The notes under the pieces are model-generated. The model saw only the letters and a program-made list of their open reading frames with translations. It was not told where the DNA came from and ran no database searches. The position numbers were made by a program, and so were the translations under genes. Positions 27,531 through 36,389 of a stretch of DNA of 64,000 nt are shown here, piece by piece; the stretch's first letter is position 1; each line of letters begins with the position of its first letter. The stretch covers positions 59,780 to 123,779 of the forward strand of contig NZ_AAWS01000027.1 of the NCBI RefSeq assembly GCF_000169175.1, written 5' to 3'. The DNA is from Microscilla marina ATCC 23134. Lineage in GTDB: Bacteria > Bacteroidota > Bacteroidia > Cytophagales > Microscillaceae.

Positions 27531-29390
27531 CTCCGTGTTGGTCTTTAGCCAGACCAATGAGCCCAACCATTCCGACGAATGACGAAATACATTTGCTCAC
27601 CCAAAAGCTGGGGGTTTTTCAAAAATAAGTTGTTTTTCAATTAATTAGCACGCATTGCTCAGGTCGCTCTTCGGTAAGACCTTCGCGAGAGGAAATAGTT
27701 TGAATAGAATTTGCTTTGTTAAAAATCAGCGTCTAACCTGCCAGGATTTGATGACACGCTAAAAAAAACGGGCAGGTTTTCGAAGACAATTCAAGCCCAA
27801 AAAATAACTTCTCCTTATTGGTCTTAAGGCTTTAGCCAGATCAATACATTTGCTAATCCAACACCTGAGTTTTTTCAAAAATAAGTTGTTTTTCAATTAA
27901 TTGGCGCGCATTGCTCAGGTCGCTCTTCGGTAAGACCTTCGCGAGAGGAAATAGTTTGAATAGAATTTACTTTGTTAAAAATCAGCGTCTAACCTGCCAG
28001 GATTTGATGACACGCTAAAAAAAAACGGGCAGGTTTTCGAAGACAATTCAAGCCCAAAAAATAACTTCTCCTTATTGGTCTTAAGGCTTTAGCCAGACCA
28101 ATACATTTGCTAATCCAACACCTGAGTTTTTTCAAAAATAAGTTGTTGTTCAATTAATCGGTGAGCATTGCTCAGGTCACCCTTCGGTAAGACCTTCGCG
28201 AGAAGAAATAGTTTGAATAGAATTTACTTTGTTAAAAATCAGCGTCTAACCTGCCAGGATTTGATGACACGCTAAAAAAAACGGGCAGGTTTTCGAAGAC
28301 AATTCAAGCCCAAAAAATAACTTCTCCTTATTGGTCTTAAGGCTTTAGCCAGACCAATACATTTGCTAATCCAACACCTGAGTTTTTTCAAAAATAAGTT
28401 GTTGTTCAATTAATTGGCACGCATTGCTCAGGTCGCCCTTCGGTAAGACCTTCGCGAGAAGTGTACTACTTCCTTTTTATAAAAAAACAAATTTTATTTG
28501 CCTTCACAAAACATTGTCAAATGTATGAGGATTTTATGACGATGCTAAAAAAAACGGGCAGGTTTTCAAAGACAATTCAAGCCCAAAAAATAACTTCCCT
28601 GTATTGGTCTTAAGGCTTTAGCCAGACCAATACATTTGCTAATCCAACACCTGAGTTTTTTCAAAAATAAGTTGTTTTTCAATTAATTGGCGCGCATTGC
28701 TCAGGTCGCCCTTCGGTAAGACCTTCGCGAGAAGAAATAGTTTGAATAGAATTTACTTTGTTAAAAATCAGCGTCTAACCTGCCAGGATTTGATGACACG
28801 CTAAAAAAAACGGGCAGGTTTTCGAAGACAATTCAAGCCCAAAAAATAACTTCCCTGTATTGGTCTTAAGGCTTTAGCCAGACCAATACATTTGCTAATC
28901 CAACACCTGAGTTTTTTCAAAAATAAGTTGTTTTTCAATTAATCGGTGAGCATTGCTCAGGTCACCCTTCGGTAAGACCTTCGCGAGAGGAAATAGTTTG
29001 AATAGAATTTGCTTTGTTAAAAATCAGCGTCTAACCTGCCAGGATTTGATGACACGCTAAAAAAAACTGGCAGGTTTTCGAAGACAATTCAAGCCCAAAA
29101 AATAACTTCCCTGTATTGGTCTTAAGGCTTTAGCCAGACCAATACATTTGCTAATCCAACACCTGAGTTTTTTCAAAAATAAGTTGTTTTTCAATTAATC
29201 GGTGAGCATTGCTCAGGTCACCCTTCGGTAAGACCTTCGCGAGAGGAAATAGTTTGAATAGAATTTACTTTGTTAAAAATCAGCGTCCAATCTGCCAGGA
29301 TTTGATGACACGCTAAAAAAAACGGGCAGGTTTTCAAAGACAATTCAAGCCCAAAAAATAACTTCTCCGTGTTGGTCTTAAGGCTTTTGA
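27530..29390. repeat. Tandem array of about seven 256-bp structured repeats
   Basis: The shared point GCTCAGGTC occurs at 27657, 27913, 28170, 28426, 28699, 28955 and 29211, giving a period of 256-257 bp except one unit of 273 bp. Each unit holds (i) an imperfect palindrome TCAGGTCxCCCTTCGGTAAGACCTTC, (ii) a stem AACCTGCC / GGCAGGTT with an A-rich loop, and (iii) a nested hairpin ATTGGTCT-TAA-GGCT-TT-AGCC-AGACCAAT. The fourth unit (28450-28545) has unrelated sequence in place of the middle part. There is no reading frame of length, so it is not coding. The array ends about 70 bp before the beta-helix lipoprotein gene. Confidence 0.9.
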
Positions 29391-29461
29391 GGGTAAATTT
29401 ATCACTAATTTACCTTTTGGCTACTTAAGGTATACAACACATACCAAACACATCAAAAACA

Positions 29462-30589
29462 ATGAAATACACAACTACATTTATTGCCCTAAGATTATTA
29501 CTATGTTATACCCTATTATGGGGTTTTTCGGCTTGCGCCAAAAAAGACAATACCGAGCCTACCACTACTGTTGATCAAAACCCTTTGGCAAACCCCAATG
29601 ATGGACCGGCCGCAGGCAACCCCGAAGGAAAAGCGGCAATACCTGCTGGTGCTGGGTTAGAGGATGTAACCAACCCCGACGTAGTCATAGGAGATGGGAC
29701 TCCCGCAAGTTGTACTTGTGAGGCAGTACTGGCTGCGGTAAAAAAAGGGGGTAAAATCACCTTTAATTGCGGTACTGACCCTCATACCATTGAGATGACC
29801 GAACCCGCCAAAGTGTTTAACAATGCCACTCCTGATGTGGTGATTGATGGTGGAGGGTTGATTACCCTAAGTGGCAGAGGTAAAAATCGCATTTTGTACA
29901 TGAACACTTGCGACCAAGACCTTGTATGGACAACGCCGAACTGCCAAAACCAAGATCACCCCAGGCTCACGGTGCAAAATATTACTTTTGCCAATGGTAA
30001 CTCTACTGCCGAAACCCAATACGATGGTGGTGGTGCAATATGGGTACGCGGAGGAAGGTTTAAGGTAGTAAATACCCGTTTCTTTAACAACATCTGCGCA
30101 GGCACCGGACCCGATGTGGGCGGAGGAGCTATGAGGGTATTTAGCCAATACAACAACTTGCCAGTATATATTGTCAACAGTACTTTTGGTGGAGCCGAAG
30201 GCTATGGCAACAAAGGAGCAAATGGAGGTGCATTGAGTAGCATTGGTGTATCTTGGACTATAGTAAATAGCTTGTTTACCCATAACCAGGCGTTGGGCAA
30301 TGGGGGCAACCCCGCAAAAGCTGGTACGCCAGGAGGGGGGAGTGGTGGTGCTATTTACAATGATGGCAATACCATGACGCTTACCCTTTTGGGAACCAAA
30401 ATTGAACAAAATGAAGTAAACACCCACGGGTCAGCCATATTTTTTGTAAGCAACAATCGCACGGGTGACATTGTGATTGACGGTTCTACTATTCAAAACA
30501 ACGTAGGGGGCACCTGGTACCCTGTGCATCCGGGCATTTCTATGCACGACGATACTCCAGTAAAAGTGACCAACTCGGTGATAAAGTAG
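29462..30589 (+). CDS. Lipoprotein with right-handed parallel beta-helix
   Basis: 375 residues. Lipoprotein signal with Cys25 (LLWGFSAC), low-complexity Pro/Asn/Gly linker (28-75), then a beta-helix (about 80-375) of repeated strands: ITFNCGTDPHTIEM, VVIDGGGLITLSG, LTVQNITFANGNS, FKVVNTRFFNNI, VYIVNSTFGGAEG, WTIVNSLFTHNQA, LTLLGTKIEQNEV, IVIDGSTIQNNVG. The pattern resembles CSLREA/Por-type polysaccharide-binding or lyase-like proteins; no catalytic residues can be named. Membrane-anchored, likely surface exposed. It is preceded by the 256-bp repeat array. Confidence 0.75.
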   Translation: MKYTTTFIALRLLLCYTLLWGFSACAKKDNTEPTTTVDQNPLANPNDGPAAGNPEGKAAIPAGAGLEDVTNPDVVIGDGTPASCTCEAVLAAVKKGGKITFNCGTDPHTIEMTEPAKVFNNATPDVVIDGGGLITLSGRGKNRILYMNTCDQDLVWTTPNCQNQDHPRLTVQNITFANGNSTAETQYDGGGAIWVRGGRFKVVNTRFFNNICAGTGPDVGGGAMRVFSQYNNLPVYIVNSTFGGAEGYGNKGANGGALSSIGVSWTIVNSLFTHNQALGNGGNPAKAGTPGGGSGGAIYNDGNTMTLTLLGTKIEQNEVNTHGSAIFFVSNNRTGDIVIDGSTIQNNVGGTWYPVHPGISMHDDTPVKVTNSVIK

Positions 30590-30985
30590 GTACTAGTGCA
30601 TCAGGGACTAAGTTACTCACATATTATTTGGCGTCCCCGAATCAAGTTCGGGACTGTGAGCTTTTGTCCCCTGACTTCCTCGTAAAAAAGTTAGATAGCT
30701 AAGGTTCCGATATGCATCGGAATTCAGAAAGCGAACTATCCGCCATTTTCACGACTCGTCAGAAAACAAAACCGAGCTTTTCGCGAGCTCAACGTAGTTA
30801 ATTCATCCAAATTAATAAGCAACTTATTTAATCCCTAATGCACTAGGTTTTGCTGAGCCACAAGCGACAAGCAACAAGTACGAGTTTACTACTTGTGGCT
30901 TGTCGCTATCAGCTTATTACTCTAGGCTTACTACTTGTGGCTTGTCGCTATCAGCTTGCTACTTTATAGGCTTGTGCCTCTGAAA
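30590..30985. other. Intergenic region with hairpins and repeat words
   Basis: Stem GTCCCCGAA / TTCGGGAC (about 30632-30652), palindrome CCGATATGCATCGG (30707-30720), stem GAGCT / AGCTC (about 30773-30790), and a directly repeated word ACTTGTGGCTTGTCGCTATC (30893-30912 and 30935-30954). No gene visible. Confidence 0.5.
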
Positions 30986-32185
30986 CTACACAGCCACTAC
31001 ATCGGGTTTTTCTTGAGCATCTTTGGGCAAGGCTTTTTTCTTGCGTCTGCCCCACCACATCAGAAAACCCGTCACAGGCAACGAAGCGGTGACCAAACTG
31101 GCCAGAAAAGCAATGATTTTGCCCGGCAAACCACCAATGCTTCCCACATGAATATCATAATTCATGCGAATCAACTTGTCGGCAAACACCGCATCTTTGT
31201 AGGTGCCATAAATACTGGGAGTGCTCAGTTCTTTGAGGGTGTATTGGTCGTAAAATCTATAATCTATGTTATAGTAAACCCCTGTAGTCTTAAAAATCTC
31301 TACATAAATACTTGCCGTATCGGCGGCGGGGTAGTGCAGTTCAAAGCGCTCAGCATTGGGGTAACTGGCCTGTAGGCGGGGCAAAAGCTCATCCATTGGT
31401 TGGGCTTTGGGGGCTTGCTTAAGTACTGTACTGTTGGGTATGATAAATTGAGGAGCTTTGGTGCCACCAGTTGCCTTAAATGCAATGAAATAAAACCAAT
31501 TGAATGCCATGACACATCCTGTAAAGGCAAAAATAAAGGCAAATATTGAAATATAAAATCCTACTACAGTATGCAAATCAAAGTTTTTGCGTTTCCAGCC
31601 TGTGGTGGGTTTCCAGATGAACCTGAAGCGTTGTTTGCGGTTCTTTTTGTTTCTTGGATACCACAAAATCAACCCTGTGATCACCATTGCCAAAAACAAC
31701 AATGTAGCGTAGCTGGTAAGCCGTGAGCCTATAGCCTCAGGCAACCACAAATACATGTGCCCTCGCAACACAAAGGCAAAAAAGCCCGATAGATGATCCT
31801 CTACATGCAGTACTTTACCTGTATAAGGATTTAAGAAAACACTTTGGTAAAACTTGGGCTTTTCTTCGTAAAACGTGACTTCTATAGCCTGGTCTTTGTT
31901 GCCATACACGGCGCCGTGTATTTTTTTGCCGGGCAAGGCTTTTTGGGCAGCAACTTTTGCCTGGGTAGCAGTAATAAAGGGTTTGTTTTGCACCTTTACT
32001 GTGGTGTAGTGGTGACTAAAACTTTTGATCTCGTCTTTGAACACCCAGCAACAGCCCGTGATGGCCATGATAAATACGATTAGACCAGTGCTTAACCCTG
32101 TCCATAAGTGTATTTTACGTGCCTTGTCTTTAATGCTCTTCTTTTTTTTAGCCTTTTGAGTGTGTACCTTTTGCGTTTCGTTCAT
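30986..32185 (-). CDS. PepSY-associated TM helix protein (putative siderophore-iron reductase or uptake helper)
   Basis: 399 residues with the four-helix PepSY_TM layout: TM1 about 28-50 (WTGLSTGLIVFIMAITG) with a preceding conserved His (RKIHLW), a periplasmic PepSY domain (about 70-140, ATQAKVAAQKALPGKKI), TM2 (about 160-180), TM3 (about 210-235, HTVVGFYISIFAFIFAFTG), a second PepSY-like loop, and TM4 (about 360-382) preceded by a His-containing helix (NYDIHVGSIGGLPGK). Relatives sit in siderophore loci and some reduce ferric siderophores. It is divergent from the siderophore genes starting at 32762 and shares the intergenic region holding iron-box-like palindromes. Confidence 0.78.
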   Translation of the reverse strand: MNETQKVHTQKAKKKKSIKDKARKIHLWTGLSTGLIVFIMAITGCCWVFKDEIKSFSHHYTTVKVQNKPFITATQAKVAAQKALPGKKIHGAVYGNKDQAIEVTFYEEKPKFYQSVFLNPYTGKVLHVEDHLSGFFAFVLRGHMYLWLPEAIGSRLTSYATLLFLAMVITGLILWYPRNKKNRKQRFRFIWKPTTGWKRKNFDLHTVVGFYISIFAFIFAFTGCVMAFNWFYFIAFKATGGTKAPQFIIPNSTVLKQAPKAQPMDELLPRLQASYPNAERFELHYPAADTASIYVEIFKTTGVYYNIDYRFYDQYTLKELSTPSIYGTYKDAVFADKLIRMNYDIHVGSIGGLPGKIIAFLASLVTASLPVTGFLMWWGRRKKKALPKDAQEKPDVVAV

Positions 32186-32465
32186 TGTTTTTCTTCTTTG
32201 CTGTAGCAGTATATGTCATTAGTCCATAGACGATAGCCGTTTCCTTAAGCTCTAATTGGCTGAAAGTTGTGGGTGCGTTTTTGTCCACAGTCTACAGTGG
32301 CTGACGCACACTATAAAAAATCGTTAAGGAAATAGCATTGGTCGGTAGCCCCTGTAAGCTTTTAGTTGTTGGCGCGAAGCTAAAAACTACCGACTCCTGA
32401 CTCCCAACTATCGACTAAAGCTCCCAACTCCCGACTAAAAACTATCAACTAATTGGGCAAATATA
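32186..32465. repeat. Intergenic low-complexity 'AGTCGG/CCGACT' tract
   Basis: From about 32340 to 32456 the sequence is built of variants of CCGACT, CCCAACT, ATCGACT and AACTATCAACT. The same vocabulary appears in gaps throughout the window. Upstream, words such as GTTAAGGAAATAGCATTGG recur before 37858 and 34440. No gene. Confidence 0.55.
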
Positions 32466-32469
32466 TTAT

Positions 32470-32484
32470 TTAGAATAATTCTAA
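32470..32484. promoter_or_regulatory. Iron-box-like palindrome
   Basis: TTAGAATAATTCTAA, a perfect 15-bp palindrome in the shared upstream region of the PepSY and siderophore genes. Same core (TTTAGAnTAnTCTAAA) as the box over the promoter at 61471-61500. Confidence 0.5.
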
Positions 32485-32680
32485 TCAAACTATTATTGAT
32501 AATAAGTCTAAATAAATACGATCTTTGCATTTCTATTTGTGCTCGATTTTTTACTGTACACTTTGGGGGCTAAAAATATTAATAATTAAATATGAATAAG
32601 TTATATTTAATTTTTTAGCTCTGATTATCAGTTAGTTAGGATATTATTGAATTCTTTTTTTAGAATATTTTCAGAAAGCA

Positions 32681-32747
32681 CTTGCGAATAGTTTTACCTC
32701 TCCATACTTTTGTTGCGCTATTATTCTTATTTAGACTAATTAAAAAT
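32681..32747 (+). promoter_or_regulatory. Siderophore-locus promoter with adjoining box
   Basis: CTTG (TTG 32682-32684), 20-nt spacer, TACTTTTG (32705-32712), then TTTAGACTAATTAAAAA (from 32730), an imperfect version of the palindrome at 61471-61500. A further half site (TTTTTAGAATATT) lies at about 32656-32669. The arrangement fits repression by an iron-responsive DtxR- or Fur-type regulator; the regulator gene is not in the window. Confidence 0.6.
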
Positions 32748-32761
32748 AAAGAACTAGTTCA

Positions 32762-34285
32762 ATGAAAGTTCATCCATCCATAATGAATATATCAACACTA
32801 TCACCTGCTTTTTTGGATAGTACATCGAAAGATAAGTTTGCCGAGAGTATAGGGCAAGCCTTGACTGAGATTTCCCGGTTTTTCGATAAAGACCAATTCT
32901 ATAGTGGGGCTAGTGTAAGCCAACTAAAGCAGCAGATGCAAACCATTGTGGGCAAGCTCGACCAACCGCTTAATTTGGAAGATACCCTGAGTGAACTCAA
33001 GGAATTGTACCTCGACCATGCCATTGCTTTTCATCACCCTGACTATATAGCACACCTCAATTGTCCAGTGTTGATTCCGGCGTTGGTGGGCGATTTTATT
33101 GCTTCGTCGTTAAACACTGCCGTAGAAACCTGGGATCAGAGCACTTCGGCTACGCTCATAGAGCAAGAAATGATCAACTGGACTTGTCGTTTGTTTGGTT
33201 TACCCCAAACCGCCGATGGGGTGTTTACCAGTGGGGGTACTCAGTCTAACTTTATGGGCTTGCTTATGGCAAGAGACGATTATGCGTTTAAACACCTGGG
33301 TGTAAACATTAAGCAGGAGGGCTTGACACCTGATGTGAGCAGGTTTAGGGTGTTTTGCTCAGACAAAGCTCATTTTAGTGTAAAGAAAAACGCGGCATTG
33401 TTGGGGATGGGCTACAACTCGGTGGTGGTAGTAGAAACCGATGAACGCTTTAAGATGAAGCCTGAGGCATTGCAGGCAGCCATTCGCAAAGAAAAACAAC
33501 AAGGCAACTTGCCTATAGCTGTATTTGCTACTGCGGGTACAACCGATTTTGGCAGCTTTGATCCGCTCAACGAGATATGCGCGGTAGCCAAAGCCAACGA
33601 TATGTGGTTTCATGTAGATGGGGCGTATGGAGGTTGTTTTGCGCTTACGCATACCCACAAACACTTGTTCGATGGGGCACAGTATGCCGATTCTATTACT
33701 ATAGATTTTCACAAAACCTTGTTTCAGCCGGTATGCTCAAGTGCTTTTTTGGTGGCCAACCAGCAAAACTTTAGGTATGTGTCGCATTATGCCGACTACT
33801 TGAACCCGATAGAAACCAAAGAGGCTGATTTTCAGAACCTGATCGTAAAATCGGTACAAACCACCCGCCGCTTTGATGCCCTCAAGCTTTGGTTTACTTT
33901 GCGTATGGTAGACGAGACCGACTTAATTTATTACCTCGAAACGGTGCACCGCCGTGCTATAGATGCTTATGAGCTGCTACAGGCACAAGGTTGCTTTGAA
34001 CTGGTACACGAACCTGAGCTAAGCACGGTAGTTTTTCGCTACCAATTGCCCAATGAGGCTACCAATGCTCAGCTGGACGAAGCCAATTTGTATATCAAAA
34101 ATACTTTGTTCAATTCGGGGCTTGCCTCTATTGCCAGTACCCGCCTCAACGGAAATATTTACCTCAAATTTACTTTACTCAATCCTAATACTACTGTTAC
34201 TCATTTGCAGCACATTATTGAACTAGTAGTGACAAAGGCAGCAGAGTATGCGAATAGTCAGGAGTTGATAGTCCGTAGTCGGTAG
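32762..34285 (+). CDS. PLP-dependent group II decarboxylase for siderophore diamine (BibA/DfoJ-like)
   Basis: 507 residues. PLP lysine is Lys318 in SITIDFHKTLFQPV; other active-site motifs are TSGGTQSN (156-163), SDKAHFS (200-206) with the ring-stacking His204, and HVDGAYGG (284-291) with Asp286. This places it in the family of lysine, ornithine and diaminobutyrate decarboxylases used in NRPS-independent siderophore pathways. With no diaminobutyrate aminotransferase nearby and an N-hydroxylase next, lysine to cadaverine (as in bisucaberin/desferrioxamine) is the most likely reaction; ornithine to putrescine cannot be excluded. First gene of the siderophore run. Confidence 0.85.
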   Translation: MKVHPSIMNISTLSPAFLDSTSKDKFAESIGQALTEISRFFDKDQFYSGASVSQLKQQMQTIVGKLDQPLNLEDTLSELKELYLDHAIAFHHPDYIAHLNCPVLIPALVGDFIASSLNTAVETWDQSTSATLIEQEMINWTCRLFGLPQTADGVFTSGGTQSNFMGLLMARDDYAFKHLGVNIKQEGLTPDVSRFRVFCSDKAHFSVKKNAALLGMGYNSVVVVETDERFKMKPEALQAAIRKEKQQGNLPIAVFATAGTTDFGSFDPLNEICAVAKANDMWFHVDGAYGGCFALTHTHKHLFDGAQYADSITIDFHKTLFQPVCSSAFLVANQQNFRYVSHYADYLNPIETKEADFQNLIVKSVQTTRRFDALKLWFTLRMVDETDLIYYLETVHRRAIDAYELLQAQGCFELVHEPELSTVVFRYQLPNEATNAQLDEANLYIKNTLFNSGLASIASTRLNGNIYLKFTLLNPNTTVTHLQHIIELVVTKAAEYANSQELIVRSR

Positions 34286-34664
34286 CTACTAAAGGTTCAA
34301 GGAACAAGCGACAAGCTCCAAGTTGAAGCTGCTCTTCAAGTTTTTGTGATTTTATATATCGTTGATTATTAGCGGTTTATGAAATCGGTAGATAGAAGTC
34401 TCTACAGGCTCAAGCTTTTAGCCTGTCGCAGATGGCTTACACATTTGTTTTTTAATGTTAAGTAAACAGCATTGATCAGTAGCTGATAGCATAACCTAAA
34501 TTAATGATTTGTCAAATTTGCAAATAAGAGAATAGAGTAGGAGGGCTTCTTATAAAAAATAAGAAACTTGAATGTTGAAGTAAAACTAAAGACTAATAGC
34601 ACCGACATGCATTGGCATCTAAGGATTTGTAGCCTTTAGAAGCTACTGATTTTCATCTATCAGC
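34286..34664. other. Intergenic region made of dispersed repeat words
   Basis: Contains the words CAAGCGACAAGC (34312), ATCGGTAGATAGAAGTCTCT (34384) and CTCAAGCTTTTAGCCTGTCG (34409), and a degenerate CCGACATGCATTGG palindrome (34602-34615), all related to copies in other gaps. No gene seen. Confidence 0.5.
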
Positions 34665-34746
34665 TTTATAAGTATTTAAAAGTCAATACATTATAAATAG
34701 GTGGTATGCTTGCAGAACAGCCTAAAGCTAAAGGCTGTAGGCTCTC
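34665..34746 (+). repeat. Leader-like repeat upstream of the N-hydroxylase gene
   Basis: TATAAGTATTTAAAAGTCAA, a spacer with GGTATGCTTGCAGAACAGCC, then CCTAAAGCTAAAGGCTGTAG. The same order of elements lies before 43485 (43366-43465) and, in part, before 40835 (40728-40802). Confidence 0.6.
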
Positions 34747-34772
34747 TCAACTAAAAAACTAAAAGAGAAAAC

Positions 34773-36083
34773 ATGACAACTAAAATATACGATTTTATTG
34801 CGATTGGTCTTGGACCTTTTAATCTAAGCCTGGCTTGTTTGACCGAACCCATCGAAGGGTTGGATGGGTTATTTCTGGAAAAGAAAGCTGACTTTGATTG
34901 GCACCCTGGCATGCTTATGCCTACTACTACGTTACAAATTCCTTTTATGGCCGACTTGGTAACCCTTGCCGACCCGACCAGCCCCTATAGTTTTTTGAAC
35001 TATATCAAGCAACAAGGGCGTATTTACTCTTTTTATATCCGCGAAAACTTCTTGCTGTTGCGCAACGAGTACAACCAGTATTGCCAATGGGTGATTGGGC
35101 AATTGTCTAATGTGTGTTTTAACCGTGGAGTAGATGAGGTACATTATAAAGAGGCTGAGGGCTTATATTACCTTACGGTAACCAATCAGGAAACCAACAC
35201 TACCGAAGTGTACAAAACCCGTAAGTTGGTATTGGGCACAGGTACAAGCCCTATAGTACCCACTTGCGCCGAGGCTCACCGCGACGATTTAGTGCATTCA
35301 GCAAATTATTTGCCCAATAAAAAAGCTTTACAAAACAAGAAAAGTATCACGGTGTTGGGCAGTGGACAAAGCGCCGCTGAGATTTACTATGACTTGTTGC
35401 AAGACATCGAAGACAAAGGGTATGAGTTGCACTGGATTACCCGTTCGCCGCGTTTCTTTCCATTGGAATACAGCAAGCTAACGCTTGAAATGACCTCGCC
35501 TGAGTATGTAGATTATTTTCATGCTTTGCCTGCCCGCCAGCGCGACCATATCATTGGTAGTCAAAAGCATTTGTACAAGGGAATCAATGCCGACCTGATC
35601 AATGAGATTTATGACTTATTGTACATTCAGCAAATATCGGAGGTAAAAACGGTGAAAAGCCTGCGTACCCATGCCGAACTCAAAGATTTGAAAAAAGAAG
35701 GCGAGCAGTTTGAACTTACCTTGCATCAACGCGAAGAAGACAAACACTACCAACACCGCACCGAAGGTTTGGTAATGGCCACGGGGTATGGCTACCAACA
35801 GCCTGGTTTTATAGAAGGCATTCGTCAGCGCATTCGTTGGGACGAACAAGGGCGCTACGATGTACACCGCAACTACAGTATTGACACCAACAGCAGCGAA
35901 GTATTTGTACAAAATGCCGAGTTGCATACCCACGGTTTTGTAACTCCGGATTTGGGCATGGGGTGCTACCGCAATGCTTACATCATTCGCGAACTTACGG
36001 GCAAAGATCACTATCCAGTAGAGCAAAAAATTGCTTTTCAACAGTTTGGAGTATCAGCCGAAGAGGAGGTAGTTGTTAGTTAA
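34773..36083 (+). CDS. L-lysine/diamine N-monooxygenase (IucD/DfoA/BibB-like)
   Basis: 436 residues. FAD site IAIGLGPFNLSLA (9-21), the substrate/flavin segment FDWHPGMLMPTTTLQIPFMADLVTLADP (41-68, quoted here as its family hallmarks WHPGM and LADP), NADPH site VLGSGQSAAEI (194-204), and the C-terminal ATGY motif (about 344). This is the flavin N-hydroxylase family of hydroxamate siderophore pathways, which adds OH to the terminal amine of lysine, ornithine, cadaverine or putrescine. Placed after a decarboxylase, the diamine (cadaverine) is the likely substrate. Confidence 0.9.
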   Translation: MTTKIYDFIAIGLGPFNLSLACLTEPIEGLDGLFLEKKADFDWHPGMLMPTTTLQIPFMADLVTLADPTSPYSFLNYIKQQGRIYSFYIRENFLLLRNEYNQYCQWVIGQLSNVCFNRGVDEVHYKEAEGLYYLTVTNQETNTTEVYKTRKLVLGTGTSPIVPTCAEAHRDDLVHSANYLPNKKALQNKKSITVLGSGQSAAEIYYDLLQDIEDKGYELHWITRSPRFFPLEYSKLTLEMTSPEYVDYFHALPARQRDHIIGSQKHLYKGINADLINEIYDLLYIQQISEVKTVKSLRTHAELKDLKKEGEQFELTLHQREEDKHYQHRTEGLVMATGYGYQQPGFIEGIRQRIRWDEQGRYDVHRNYSIDTNSSEVFVQNAELHTHGFVTPDLGMGCYRNAYIIRELTGKDHYPVEQKIAFQQFGVSAEEEVVVS

Positions 36084-36389
36084 TAGTCGGGAGTCGGGAG
36101 TCAGTAGCCCCCACAGCCTCAAGCTTCTAGCGACAAGCTTGATACTAATCTACAGGTAACCAACCTATCTATTAAGTTGTTGATTTTTAGTGTTTTATGA
36201 AGTCGGCAGATGAAAGTCAAGAGTCGGGGGTCAGTAGTTAGTAGCTTCTACAACCTCAAGTCATTGTAGTTTGCTTATTCGCAAATTTGACAATAAGTAG
36301 TCAAGAGTCGGGAGTCAGTAGTTAGTAGCTTCTACAATCTCAAGTTGTTGTAGTTTGCGTCAGCTACTCCCGACTAACATTCTAAAATT
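36084..36389. repeat. Intergenic AGTCGGGAGTC tracts
   Basis: Three tracts of the AGTCGGGAGTCAGTAG type (about 36084-36108, 36213-36247, 36301-36336), each followed by a variant of CTTCTACAGCCTCAAG. No gene, no clear promoter. Confidence 0.6.

Noticed and set aside
27530..29390. CRISPR array
   Set aside because: The period is 256 bp with the whole unit conserved; there are no unique spacers between short repeats and no cas genes nearby.
32762..34285. Diaminobutyrate decarboxylase of a rhizobactin/aerobactin-like pathway
   Set aside because: No diaminobutyrate aminotransferase is present and the fused acyltransferase-synthetase layout is that of the cadaverine-based pathways, so a lysine decarboxylase role is favoured, though not proven.
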